A stretch of 64,000 nt of DNA from an uncultured Bryobacteraceae bacterium (GTDB lineage Bacteria > Acidobacteriota > Terriglobia > Bryobacterales > Bryobacteraceae), in NCBI GenBank assembly GCA_937924525.1, contig CALDSU010000004.1, positions 358,399 through 422,398 on the forward strand. Direction: 5' to 3'. Position numbers and translations under genes: made by a program. The notes beneath the pieces were generated by a model. The model saw only the letters and a list, made by a program, of their open reading frames with translations. It was not told the origin of the DNA and ran no database searches. Shown piece after piece: positions 26,887 to 35,932 of the stretch (positions within the stretch are counted from its first letter, which is position 1; each line of letters starts with the position of its first letter).

Positions 26887-29244
26887 ATGACCGACTACGA
26901 AAAGCTCGGCGTCTTTTACCTGGGCCAAGCCTATGATTTGCGCGCGAGGCAGCGGGAGGACGCGCTGCTGCTGTATCGCGCAAAAGATCTGGTGACCCAT
27001 GCCGTCTGCGTGGGGATGACCGGCAGCGGCAAGACCGGGCTCTGCGTGGGACTGCTGGAGGAGGCGGCCATCGATGGCATTCCCGCCCTGATCATCGATC
27101 CCAAAGGCGACCTGGGCAACCTGTTGCTCACCTTTCCCGCGTTGCGCCCGGAAGACTTCCGCCCGTGGATCAACGAAGAGGAGGCGCGGACCAGAGGGAT
27201 GGATCCGGACGCCTTCGCCGCGGATGAGGCCGCCCGGTGGGCCAGAGGGTTGGCCGAATGGCATCAGGACGGCGCGCGGATTCAGCGCTTGCGGGACAGC
27301 GCGGAAATGGCCATCTACACCCCGGGCAGCGAGGCGGGCATCCCGGTGTCCATCGTCAAATCGTTCGCCGCGCCGGAAGCCACGCTGCGCCAGGACCGCG
27401 AGTTGCTGCGCGAGCAGATCGCGACTACCGTGACCAGCCTGCTCGGCCTGGTCGGCGTGCACGCCGACCCGGTGCAGAGCCCGGACCACGTGCTGCTCTC
27501 CGCGATTCTCGACCAGGCCTGGAGCGCCGGACAGGACCTCGACCTGGGCTCGCTGATCCTGCATGTGCAGCGCCCGCCGTTCCCGCGCATCGGCGTGATG
27601 GATATCGAATCCTTCTATCCCGCCAAGGATCGGTTCGCGCTCGCCCTGAAACTGAACAGCCTGATGGCCTCGCCGGGATTCGAAGGCTGGCTGCACGGCG
27701 AACCGCTCGAGATCCAGCGGTTTCTCTACACCCCGGAAGGCAAGCCGCGGCTGGCCATCTTCTCCATCGCGCACCTGGGCGACGCCGAGCGGATGTTCTT
27801 CGTAGCGCTGCTGCTCAACCAACTGCTGAACTGGGTGCGCAAGCAATCCGGGACCACCAGCCTCCGCGCGCTGCTGTACATGGACGAGATTTTCGGCTAT
27901 TTCCCACCGGTGCAGAACCCGCCCGCGAAGAAGCCGCTGCTCACGCTGCTGAAACAGGCGCGCGCGTTTGGCGTGGGCGTGGTGCTGGCCACGCAGAATC
28001 CGGTGGATCTGGACTACAAAGGGCTGGCCAACTGCGGCACCTGGTTGATCGGCCGCCTGCAAACCGAACAGGACAAGGCGCGTGTGCTGGACGGATTGCA
28101 GGGCGCGGCGTCGGAGGCCGGCCAGGAGTTCTCGCGGCGGGAGATGGACACCCTTCTTTCGAGTCTCGGCAGCAGGGTGTTCCTGTTGCACAGCGTACAC
28201 GAGCAGGCGCCGGCGGTATTCCAAACCCGGTGGACGCTCTCCTACTTGCGCGGTCCGCTGGCCCGGCAGGAGATCCGGCGTTTGATGGAAGGACGCAAAC
28301 CCGCGGCCGGACAGGCGGAGACGGCGCCGGCGCGGAAACCACTCGGCAAAGCGTCGACGGGCCCGCCCGTGCTGCCTCCGGGGATCCAGGCGCACTTCCT
28401 GCCGGCGGCCACCTCGACCGTGATCTATCGTCCGGTGCTGATCGGCGCGGCGCGGATGCACTTTCTCGACGCCAAGGCAGCCGTGGATCAGGTACGCGAC
28501 GCCGTCTTCCTGACGACGTTTGAAGACGGGCCCGTGCCGGTGAACTGGGACCAGGCGGACGAAGCGCGGGTGGCGCTCGAAGACCTGGCGACGCAACCGG
28601 TCCCGGACGCCGAGTTTGAGGAACTGCCGCCCGCCGCGGCGCTGCCCAAAATGTATGCCGCCTGGGCCAAAGACTTCGCCGACTGGCTGTATCGTTCGCA
28701 GACGCTGACGTTGTACCGCAATGCGGCCACCGGCTTGACGTCGGCGGCCGGGGAGAGCGAAGGCGCGTTCAAGGTGCGGGTGCTGCAGGCGCTGCGCGAG
28801 AAGCGCGACGGCCAGGCGGAGACGTTGCGCCGCAAGTACGAGCCGAAACTCCGGGCGCTCGAGGAACGGCGGCGGCGCGCGGCGCAGGCGCTCGAACGGG
28901 AGAAGGCGCAGTCGCGCCAGGCGGGCCTGCAAGCCATGTTGTCGGTCGGGTCGACGCTGTTGGGGGCGTTTCTTGGGCGCAAGGCGGCGAGTTCCGCCAC
29001 GCTGCCGCGCGCCGCCGGCGCCGCGCGCTCCATTGGACGCACCATGCGCGAGTCGGGCGACATCGGCCGCGCGCAGGAAAACATCGGCGCGATCGACGAC
29101 CAGATCGCGGCGCTGAACGCCCAATTTGAAGCCGACGTGGCGGCGCTGCACACCGACGGCGCGGAGGCGCTGGAGACGATCGCCATCCGGCTGAAGAAGA
29201 CGAACCTCAGCGTGCGGCTGGTGGGGTTGGGGTGGATGCCGTAA
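26887..29244 (+). CDS. HerA-like (DUF87) ATPase with C-terminal coiled coil
   Basis: 785 aa from ATG; a GTG directly before it adds one residue. An N-terminal segment leads to Walker A GMTGSGKT (43-50) and the LIIDPKGDLGNLL strand. Walker B is ALLYMDEIFG (Asp333, Glu334), followed by the sensor-like LATQNPVDLDY. This is the FtsK/HerA pumping-ATPase fold. After about 480 comes a separate domain, then a basic coiled coil (about 630-680, EERRRRAAQALEREKAQSRQ), a small-residue stretch (LQAMLSVGSTLLGAFLGRKA) and a second short helix pair. It may pump DNA or act on protein complexes. It stands alone without a NurA-type nuclease. A TACAAT box (26873-26878) ends 8 bp before the ATG. Confidence 0.82.
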   Translation: MTDYEKLGVFYLGQAYDLRARQREDALLLYRAKDLVTHAVCVGMTGSGKTGLCVGLLEEAAIDGIPALIIDPKGDLGNLLLTFPALRPEDFRPWINEEEARTRGMDPDAFAADEAARWARGLAEWHQDGARIQRLRDSAEMAIYTPGSEAGIPVSIVKSFAAPEATLRQDRELLREQIATTVTSLLGLVGVHADPVQSPDHVLLSAILDQAWSAGQDLDLGSLILHVQRPPFPRIGVMDIESFYPAKDRFALALKLNSLMASPGFEGWLHGEPLEIQRFLYTPEGKPRLAIFSIAHLGDAERMFFVALLLNQLLNWVRKQSGTTSLRALLYMDEIFGYFPPVQNPPAKKPLLTLLKQARAFGVGVVLATQNPVDLDYKGLANCGTWLIGRLQTEQDKARVLDGLQGAASEAGQEFSRREMDTLLSSLGSRVFLLHSVHEQAPAVFQTRWTLSYLRGPLARQEIRRLMEGRKPAAGQAETAPARKPLGKASTGPPVLPPGIQAHFLPAATSTVIYRPVLIGAARMHFLDAKAAVDQVRDAVFLTTFEDGPVPVNWDQADEARVALEDLATQPVPDAEFEELPPAAALPKMYAAWAKDFADWLYRSQTLTLYRNAATGLTSAAGESEGAFKVRVLQALREKRDGQAETLRRKYEPKLRALEERRRRAAQALEREKAQSRQAGLQAMLSVGSTLLGAFLGRKAASSATLPRAAGAARSIGRTMRESGDIGRAQENIGAIDDQIAALNAQFEADVAALHTDGAEALETIAIRLKKTNLSVRLVGLGWMP

Positions 29245-29257
29245 AACCCGGCGGGCG

Positions 29258-31051
29258 TTACCGCAGCTTCTCGTTCAAGGCCCGGATCGCCCCGTAATCG
29301 AACTTCGGCTGGCGATCGTAGGTGAACAAGCCGTTCACCTCCTGCTCGACGTCGGTGAGCTGGGTGTAACAGATGCCGATGATCGCCGGAATGCGCGCGA
29401 TCGCCTCGTAGAGGCTGGCCAGGCGCTGGAGGGCGTCTTCGGGCGTCTTCTCGACGCCGGAGTAGCCCCATGATTCGGGCGGAACCTGCGTGCCCGGCGG
29501 GATGTAGGCAATGCCGCCGAACTCGCTCAGAAACACCGGCGCACCGTTGTAGGCGAATCCCGGCGCGAGCGCCCGCCGGGCGTTGTCCGGCACACCCATC
29601 CCGGGCTTGCCCAAGTCCTTATACTTTTCCCACAGCAACTCGCCCGAGCGCGCGTAGTCGTGGATGCCAAACAGATCGGTCAGGTCGGTGTGTTCCCAGC
29701 CGTCGTTGTCGATCACCAGGCGCGTCGCGTCCAGCGAGTGCGTCAGGCTGTACAGCGCGCGCAGGTGGGCGGTCTGCCGCGGATCGTTCAGGTTGTCGAC
29801 GCCCCAGCTCTCGTTGATGGGCACCCACAGGATGACGGAAGGGTGATTGTAGTCGCGCGCCACCGCTTCCATCCATTCGCGGGTGAATCGCATGGCGTAG
29901 GTCTCGTCGAACGCATACGCATTGGCGATCTCTCCGGACACCAGAAAACCGAGCTGGTCCGCCCAGTAGAGGAAGCGAGGATCCTCCACCTTCTGGTGTT
30001 TGCGCACGCCGTTGAAGCCCATCGCCTTGGCCGCTTTGATGTCAAACACCAACGCGTCGTCCGAAGGCGGGGTGAGCGTGCTCTCGGGCCAGTAGCCCTG
30101 GTCGAGCAAAAACTTCAAGTACGTCGGCCGTCCGTTCAGCGTCACCCGTCCGCCCTCGACGGCGACCCGGCGAAAACCGAAATAGGACCGGACGCGATCC
30201 AGCACCACGGCGCCCTGCCGCAGTTCGAAGGTGACGTCATAGAGATTTGGCTGCGCCACCGACCATAACTGGGGGTTTCGGATCAGCACCGCGGCCGCCG
30301 CGCGGGGGCCCTCGAGCGCGCCGGACGCCGCGCCGCGCGGTTGCTGCTGATAGGACACCATGGCATGAAATTCCACTCCCGCCGCCGGGCGCGCGATCCG
30401 CGCCTCGAAGCGGGCCAGGCCGTCCACTGTGGGCGTGATGCGCACGGACTCGAGGTAACTGCTTCCGGCCGCCTCCAGCCACACGGTCTGCCAAATGCCC
30501 GTCGTGCGGGTGTAGAAAATGCCGCGCGACTGGGGTTCCCAGTACTGTTTGCCCCGGGGCTGGTGACGGTCGGTGGGAGAGTCTTCGGCGCGCACGACCA
30601 CCGCGTTCGGCGCGCCGGTCTTCACGAGTGGGGTGATGTCCAAGGCAAACGGCACGCTGCCGCCTTCGTGCTCGCCCGCCCGGCGGCCGTTCACCCACAC
30701 GGCGGCGTGATAGTCCACCGCGCCGAACTTCAACAGCACGCGGCGCCCCTGCCACGCCGGCGGCAGCGCGAAGGTCCGGCGGTACCAAACCCAGGGGTGG
30801 AACGAGGTGTCGCCGATGCCCGACTTCGCCGTCTCGAAGGCGAAGGGGACGAGAATCGTCCGGGAGAACCTGGTCCGGGTGTTCGCCCAGTCCTCCTCCA
30901 ACCCCTTGTTCGCGTCGTCGAACTCGAACTCCCAGGTCCCGTTCAGGTTCAGCCACAGTTCCCGTTCGAACTGCGGTTGCGGGTACTCGGGGCGGGGGAT
31001 TTGCTGGGCGGCAAGCAGGAGCGGGAAAACAACCAGAACGAGGCGTTTCAT
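29258..31051 (-). CDS. Secreted glycoside hydrolase family 2 protein
   Basis: 597 aa. The chosen ATG opens a signal peptide (MKRLVLVVFPLLLAAQ); the upstream in-frame extension overlaps the previous gene. GH2 order is visible: jelly-roll sugar-binding domain (LNGTWEFEFDD, WYRRTFALP, VWVNGRRAGEHEGG), immunoglobulin-like middle domain, and TIM barrel with the acid/base Glu in WVPINESWG and the nucleophile Glu in VFLSEFGG. The family covers beta-galactosidases, beta-glucuronidases and mannosidases; the substrate cannot be fixed from sequence. It lies 5 bp after another secreted protein gene, likely in one transcript. Confidence 0.88.
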   Translation of the reverse strand: MKRLVLVVFPLLLAAQQIPRPEYPQPQFERELWLNLNGTWEFEFDDANKGLEEDWANTRTRFSRTILVPFAFETAKSGIGDTSFHPWVWYRRTFALPPAWQGRRVLLKFGAVDYHAAVWVNGRRAGEHEGGSVPFALDITPLVKTGAPNAVVVRAEDSPTDRHQPRGKQYWEPQSRGIFYTRTTGIWQTVWLEAAGSSYLESVRITPTVDGLARFEARIARPAAGVEFHAMVSYQQQPRGAASGALEGPRAAAAVLIRNPQLWSVAQPNLYDVTFELRQGAVVLDRVRSYFGFRRVAVEGGRVTLNGRPTYLKFLLDQGYWPESTLTPPSDDALVFDIKAAKAMGFNGVRKHQKVEDPRFLYWADQLGFLVSGEIANAYAFDETYAMRFTREWMEAVARDYNHPSVILWVPINESWGVDNLNDPRQTAHLRALYSLTHSLDATRLVIDNDGWEHTDLTDLFGIHDYARSGELLWEKYKDLGKPGMGVPDNARRALAPGFAYNGAPVFLSEFGGIAYIPPGTQVPPESWGYSGVEKTPEDALQRLASLYEAIARIPAIIGICYTQLTDVEQEVNGLFTYDRQPKFDYGAIRALNEKLR

Positions 31052-31056
31052 GAGGA

Positions 31057-32217
31057 TCAGTACCGGATGGCCAACTGGGGCGTCTCGATCCACTTTTGGC
31101 CTTGCAGGCGCGAGTCGAGACCGAACAGCAGCACACCCGTGGCCAGCAGGGTGCGCTCGATAAAGGGATTCCCTGGGGTCTGCGTCAGGACGAGTTCCTC
31201 GAACTCCCGCACCATGAAACCCCAGTGGTTATGGACATAAAGCTGGATATAAAAACAGGTAGCCAGAGGTTGCGGGTCGCCTTGCACGCGCGCCGCGAAC
31301 AGATAGTCGCGGGTGTGGCCGTCCAGATTCAGCACGGTCGCTTTCAACCCGTCACGATAACGGATCTGGATGGCGTGGGGCTCGGAACGCGACTTTTGGG
31401 GCGGCGGGTTGACCCGCCGTTGCAGGGCGGCATCCAGCAGGTCGCGCGACCACTCGCCGCGCTCCGCCAGGCGCCACACTTCCTCGCCCTCCACGCAGCG
31501 GACCCGTTCCACACCGGTTTCGCCGCCGGCGCGGCGTTCCGCCATCGCCTGCAACAGTTCGATGGCGTGGTAGGCGTGTTCCTCCAGGTCGCTGAACGAC
31601 ACGGCCAGGACTTCTTCCAGCTTGACTCCTCCCGGCAGCACCAAGGGCGGACGCCGCCAGGTGAGGGGCAAGGTGGAACCGCACAGGAACGGGATCCGCA
31701 TCCGGCGCACCGTATCGTACATGCGCCGGGCGTCTTCCCACTCGTAGGCGAAATACTTATCGTTGAATACCGGCGCGACGCGGCCGGAGCGTTCGAATAC
31801 GCGGACGACTTCCTGAAAGCGCTGAAAGCGCGGATACCTCACGTTGCCGCGCTCGGTCCGCGGGTACTCGCCATGCTCGCCGATGATGGCCACTCCGTCC
31901 ACGGCAAGCTGCTCCCCCCCGAGGCACAGCGCCTGATCCACGGTCGGGTAGATGGTGACGCCGTACTCGGCGGCCTGTTCCCGCGCCATATCGTTGACCG
32001 GGAACTGGTCGACGTAGAACGAGGCGACGTCCGCGCGGGGCCGGTGACTTACCCCGTTAAGGCGATAGCCCTCCAGCAGCCGTCCCAGGAAAACATCGGC
32101 GTGCGAGTTGGGAAAGTAGGCGTTGAGCAGGCACGCCACCCGGGGGCGGCGGGGGGGCGGCGCGGTCTGCCCCGCCAGCGGCAGGGCGGCGGCGGACAGC
32201 AACTGGCGGCGGGTCAT
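31057..32217 (-). CDS. Exported protein of unknown function with twin-arginine-type signal
   Basis: 386 aa. MTRRQLLSAAALPLAG resembles a twin-arginine signal with a short h-region. The mature part begins RPRVACLLNAYFPNSHADVF and contains GVTIYPTVDQALCLGG, VDGVAIIGEHGEYP and PVFNDKYFAYEWEDARRMYD, a pattern that resembles the Rossmann half of Gfo/Idh/MocA oxidoreductases without a clear nucleotide motif. Similar proteins are common but uncharacterised in Acidobacteriota and Planctomycetes (recollection, not a search). It precedes the GH2 gene by 5 bp, hinting at a role in handling the same carbohydrate. Confidence 0.6.
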   Translation of the reverse strand: MTRRQLLSAAALPLAGQTAPPPRRPRVACLLNAYFPNSHADVFLGRLLEGYRLNGVSHRPRADVASFYVDQFPVNDMAREQAAEYGVTIYPTVDQALCLGGEQLAVDGVAIIGEHGEYPRTERGNVRYPRFQRFQEVVRVFERSGRVAPVFNDKYFAYEWEDARRMYDTVRRMRIPFLCGSTLPLTWRRPPLVLPGGVKLEEVLAVSFSDLEEHAYHAIELLQAMAERRAGGETGVERVRCVEGEEVWRLAERGEWSRDLLDAALQRRVNPPPQKSRSEPHAIQIRYRDGLKATVLNLDGHTRDYLFAARVQGDPQPLATCFYIQLYVHNHWGFMVREFEELVLTQTPGNPFIERTLLATGVLLFGLDSRLQGQKWIETPQLAIRY

Positions 32218-32268
32218 ACGGCTCGCGTACTGTTATAACAAAGCGCTTCCTGATATGCTGAAGCGAGC

Positions 32269-32640
32269 ATGGGATCCGGATGGCGGCAGAGCGTCAAGCA
32301 GTTTGTGCTCTGGGAATACGAGCGGGGTTCCTGGCAATACGACGTGATGGTCAGTGTGATCCTGGCGTTTGTCTTTCTGACCCCGCGCGAATGGTTCCGC
32401 GATCAGCCGCGCATCGCCAATCCCAGTCACGTGGTCAAACTTCCGGCGGAAGCGGGCTTGGAATCGTATTGGTTGGAAAGCGGGCTCTTGGCGAATGTCC
32501 CCGATGAGCGGCGCGCCGAGCGCGCGGCGGAATTGATCACCGCCCGCACGGGTAAGAAACCGCAAGTGGTCCGGGTGAGCGCGGTGCGTGATGAGGCCGA
32601 GGATGAGTTGAAGGGCTACCTGGTCTCCACCCGGCCTTAG
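32269..32640 (+). CDS. Small membrane protein of unknown function
   Basis: 123 aa. An amphipathic N-terminus (WRQSVKQFVLWEYERGSWQY) is followed by one membrane segment (about 25-41, DVMVSVILAFVFLTP), then a soluble tail with SHVVKLPAEAG and a helix with ERRAERAAELITARTGKKP. The family was not recognised. It is first in a plus-strand run with the LolA-like and acyltransferase genes, so an envelope role is plausible. A TATGCT box ends 9 bp before the ATG. Confidence 0.65.
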   Translation: MGSGWRQSVKQFVLWEYERGSWQYDVMVSVILAFVFLTPREWFRDQPRIANPSHVVKLPAEAGLESYWLESGLLANVPDERRAERAAELITARTGKKPQVVRVSAVRDEAEDELKGYLVSTRP

Positions 32641-32692
32641 GGTTGTACCTTCGCCCGTGCCTGTTCCGTCGAATGGATTGAGGAAGCTGGTA

Positions 32693-33367
32693 GTGAAATT
32701 TCCGCAAATCGCCCTGGCATTGTACTGGGCGGCCGGCCCGGCGGCGGGCGCCGTCTCGTTGGAGCAGATCCTGGCCCGCATGGACGCCGCCGCGCGGGGC
32801 TTCCAGGCCATGACGGCGGACATCCGCAAAGTCCAACACACCCATGTGATCAACGCGGACGACGAGGAAGAGGGCCGCGTGATGGTTAAGCGCTCCGGCA
32901 AGAAGGGCCTGCGCATGCTCACCGAACTCACCAAGCCCGACGAGAAAGCGGTGGCCTTCGACGGCGCCCGGCTCGAGCTGTTCTACCCGAAGCTGAACAA
33001 GGTGGACGTGTACGACGCGGGACGGGGCAAAGGCTTGGTGGAACAGTTCTTCTTGCTGGGCTTTGGAATGCCGCGCGCCGATCTGGAAAGGGACTACGCC
33101 GTCACGCTCGGCGGGGAGGAGACCGTGGCGGGACAGACGGCGGTGCGGCTGGAGTTGATTCCCAAGTCCGCGGAGTTGAAAAAGCACATCCGCAAGGCCG
33201 AACTCTGGATCGTGCCTTCCTCCGGCAACCCGGTCCAGCAGAAATTTCACCAATCGGGCGGCGACTATCACCTGGTGATGTATACCAACCTGAAGATCAA
33301 CCCGGCGCTCACCGACCAGATGCTGCGGCTGAAACTGCCCAAGGGCGTCGAACGAACCCGCCGGTAG
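32693..33367 (+). CDS. LolA-like outer-membrane lipoprotein-sorting protein
   Basis: 224 aa from a GTG with AGGAAG at good spacing; this start begins a clean signal peptide (KFPQIALALYWAAGPAAGA). An in-frame GTG at 32657 would add 12 residues. The mature protein has the half-barrel pattern of LolA-like carriers: EQILARMDAAARGFQAMTAD at the start, alternating strands (GRVMVKRSGKKGLRML, AVAFDGARLELFYPKLNKVD), then AELWIVPSSGNPVQQKFHQ. LolA ferries lipoproteins across the periplasm, but this branch (COG2834-like) may carry other lipids. Proximity to a membrane acyltransferase fits a lipid-related role. Confidence 0.75.
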   Translation: MKFPQIALALYWAAGPAAGAVSLEQILARMDAAARGFQAMTADIRKVQHTHVINADDEEEGRVMVKRSGKKGLRMLTELTKPDEKAVAFDGARLELFYPKLNKVDVYDAGRGKGLVEQFFLLGFGMPRADLERDYAVTLGGEETVAGQTAVRLELIPKSAELKKHIRKAELWIVPSSGNPVQQKFHQSGGDYHLVMYTNLKINPALTDQMLRLKLPKGVERTRR

Positions 33368-33421
33368 CCGCGGACCTCGTATTACACTAAAGGGGAATCC
33401 ACATTCCTTAGGCTGGTAGCG

Positions 33422-34558
33422 TTGCACACGTCTGCTCTGTCTGCGAATACGGCAGTCCGCCCGCAGCCCGCGAAAGCAAACCGGTTGCTCTACCTGGACT
33501 GGTTTCGCGGGCTGGCAGCCGTGATCATGTTGCAGGGCCACACCTTCCACGCGTTCACGAAGCCTGAGTTGCGGGACCAGCCGGCGTACGTCCTGTCGCA
33601 GTTTGTGGGTGGGATGCCTCCCGCGGTGTTTCTGTTCCTGCTGGGCGTGACCCTCGCCTTCCGCCTGGATGGCGCGGAGCGAAAAGGGCTGCGGCCCTGG
33701 CAGCGGGTGCGGGAGGGCTGGAAGCGAGCTGCCTACCTGCTGTTGCTGGCGTTCCTGTTCCGGCTGCAAATGTGGGTCTTCGGCTGGCCCCATAGTCCTT
33801 GGACTGACCTGCTCCGGGTGGACATCCTGAACGCCATGGCGCTGGCGGCGGCGGTGCTGTCTTTGATGGCGCTGGTCCGGGCGGCGGACCGGATGCGGCT
33901 GTGCGCGGTGCTGGGTGTAGCCATCGCGGTGCTGGCTCCCGTGGCGTCCGCCATCGATTGGTCGCTGACCCCTGCTTTGATCAAGAGCTACCTGGCGCCG
34001 GATTTCAACTCTTTTGGCTTCTTTCCCTGGGCGGCATTTTTGGCGTTTGGATTGAGCATGGGCAGCATGCTGCGCCGCACTCCCGAAGAGCAGATGGACC
34101 GGCTGATGCAGTGGTTCGCGATTGCGGGGGGCGTGCTCATCGTGGGCGGGCGCTATTTCGCGGCGTTACCGTACTCGTTGTATGCGCAAAGCCAGTTCTG
34201 GCTGGACAGCCCGCTGCTGGTTTTCATCAAGCTGGGCGTGCTGCTTTGGATGATGACCTTCGCGTTCATCTGGACGCGGTACGCCACGCCCGGCCGGTGG
34301 AGTTGGATCCGCCAGTTGGGCACCACGTCCCTGCTGGTCTACTGGGTGCACGTGGAACTGGTTTATGGACGTTGGCTGTGGTTCTGGAAGGAACGGCTGG
34401 AGATCGGGCAGGTGATCGCGGCCAGCGTGGGCGTCACGCTGCTGATGCTGGCGCTTTCGATCGCCAAGACCTATCACTGGAGCGCGCGGCCGGCCGCGAT
34501 GAGCTGGTACCCCTTCGTCACGTCGCGGACGCCCGCGCCCGTCCCGGCGGAATCCTGA
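33422..34558 (+). CDS. Heparan-alpha-glucosaminide N-acetyltransferase-like membrane protein
   Basis: 378 aa, about ten predicted membrane segments. The N-terminal RLLYLDWFRGLAAVIMLQGH, then PPAVFLFLLGVTLAFRL, matches the DUF1624/HGSNAT-catalytic family (R-x-x-x-LD-x-x-RG...H), whose members move acetyl groups across membranes to sugars. The histidine in that motif is the likely acetyl acceptor. The start is TTG; no better start is visible and no strong Shine-Dalgarno sequence is present. The third of three plus-strand genes that begin at 32269. Confidence 0.72.
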   Translation: MHTSALSANTAVRPQPAKANRLLYLDWFRGLAAVIMLQGHTFHAFTKPELRDQPAYVLSQFVGGMPPAVFLFLLGVTLAFRLDGAERKGLRPWQRVREGWKRAAYLLLLAFLFRLQMWVFGWPHSPWTDLLRVDILNAMALAAAVLSLMALVRAADRMRLCAVLGVAIAVLAPVASAIDWSLTPALIKSYLAPDFNSFGFFPWAAFLAFGLSMGSMLRRTPEEQMDRLMQWFAIAGGVLIVGGRYFAALPYSLYAQSQFWLDSPLLVFIKLGVLLWMMTFAFIWTRYATPGRWSWIRQLGTTSLLVYWVHVELVYGRWLWFWKERLEIGQVIAASVGVTLLMLALSIAKTYHWSARPAAMSWYPFVTSRTPAPVPAES

Positions 34559-34630
34559 AAGTCGCGGCCCTCGCGCGTTTCCACCCGCGCCGGTTGACAG
34601 AGCCAAGGCGGGCGTAGTGAACTGGAGCCG

Positions 34631-35668
34631 GTGCCCACCCGCCGCGCGTTTTCGCTGTCTTTGCTCTCCGCCGCTGCGCTAGCGGCGCCCTGGCGGAGGA
34701 TCCGCGCGGCGGTCTACGGCATCGGGCACGCCCATGCAGCCGGCAAGGTCGCGGCGCTGCGCGCGCTGGAGGCGTTCGATTTTGTGGGCGTTTGCGAGCC
34801 CGATCCACAGACCCCGCGCGCCGCGCCAGCCTATCAGGGCGTGCGCTGGCTCTCGGAAAAAGAGCTGCTGGAAGATCCCTCCCTCGAACTCATCGCGGTG
34901 GAGGCTGCGGTGGACCGGAACTTGGAGTACGCCCGGCGCTGTGTTGCTGCTGGCAAGCATGTGCATCTGGACAAACCTCCCGGCGAGGACCTGGGCAGAC
35001 TGCGGCGAATGCTCGACGACGCCGCGCGGCGCAACCTGCGCGTGCAGATGGGCTACCAATGGCGCTACCAGCCGGGCATCCGGGCCGTGATCGAAGCCGC
35101 GCGGCGAGGCTGGCTGGGAGAGATCTACGCGGTCCGGGCTGTGATCAACAAGCCGACGCCCGAGGCGGAGCGGAAGCCGCTGGCCCGCTTTCGCGGCGGC
35201 ATGATGTTCGAGCTGGGCTGCCACCTGATTGATGGCGCGGTAGACCTGTTGGGTAAGCCGAAGCGCGTAACCGGATTCTTGCGCTCGGACGGAGCCTACG
35301 CCGACGGGTTGGCCGACAACACGCTAGCCGTTCTGGAATTCGACCGGGCGCTCGCCGAGATCTACGTCGCCGCGATGCAACCCAACGGGAATGCGTACCG
35401 CACGTTCGAGGCGCTGGGTACGAATGGCTCGCTGGCGGCGCGCCCCTTTTCGCGGTCCAAGCTATACGGCGATCTCAAGGATGCCGCCGGGCCGTACCGG
35501 GCGGGGCCGCAAGTCCTGGAGGCGCCCCCCGATCCCACGCCGCCCTATGCGCCGGACTTTATGGACCTAGCGCGGCAGATTCGCGAGGGAGCGCCGCCGT
35601 TGTGGAGCCGGCAGCATGATCTCGACGTGCAGGAGACGCTGCTGCGGGCGTGCCACGTTCTGGCGTAG
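34631..35668 (+). CDS. Exported Gfo/Idh/MocA-family oxidoreductase
   Basis: 345 aa with a GTG start. MPTRRAFSLSLLSAAALAAP is a twin-arginine-type signal, so the protein is probably exported folded with its cofactor. The Rossmann part has AVYGIGHAHAAGKVAAL, FVGVCEPDP and GKHVHLDKPPGEDL, whose Asp-Lys-Pro is the family signature (usually EKP). The C-terminal domain has GCHLIDGAVDLLGKPKRV. These enzymes oxidise or reduce sugars and inositols with NAD(P). A TTGACA stands at 34594-34599 but no clear -10 at proper spacing. No gene was found in the 264 bp after it. Confidence 0.82.
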   Translation: MPTRRAFSLSLLSAAALAAPWRRIRAAVYGIGHAHAAGKVAALRALEAFDFVGVCEPDPQTPRAAPAYQGVRWLSEKELLEDPSLELIAVEAAVDRNLEYARRCVAAGKHVHLDKPPGEDLGRLRRMLDDAARRNLRVQMGYQWRYQPGIRAVIEAARRGWLGEIYAVRAVINKPTPEAERKPLARFRGGMMFELGCHLIDGAVDLLGKPKRVTGFLRSDGAYADGLADNTLAVLEFDRALAEIYVAAMQPNGNAYRTFEALGTNGSLAARPFSRSKLYGDLKDAAGPYRAGPQVLEAPPDPTPPYAPDFMDLARQIREGAPPLWSRQHDLDVQETLLRACHVLA

Positions 35669-35932
35669 GACTTCTGTCCCGCCGCGCGGCGCCCCTGCTG
35701 CGAGATTCCCTGGCGCATGTTTCGCCTCCGCGGCGGTGGCGCACCCTTCAACGCGCCAGCACGCTTTAGCTTCCCCGTATCGGGCCATTGCCTGAGGGCG
35801 GCGACGCGACGGGGGACTGGGGAGCGAAGGCTGCGATGCACGCTGGGAGGCGTGCGCCACATATGTCGTCATTCCGTGCGGCCGGCTTTTGGCGAGCGGG
35901 ACGGCGCCGCGCTGCGCGACACTATCGGCAAG

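Noticed and set aside
35717..35932. N-terminal extension of the sialidase-like protein
   Set aside because: The 72 extra codons have no coding character and would bury the signal peptide that starts at 35933.
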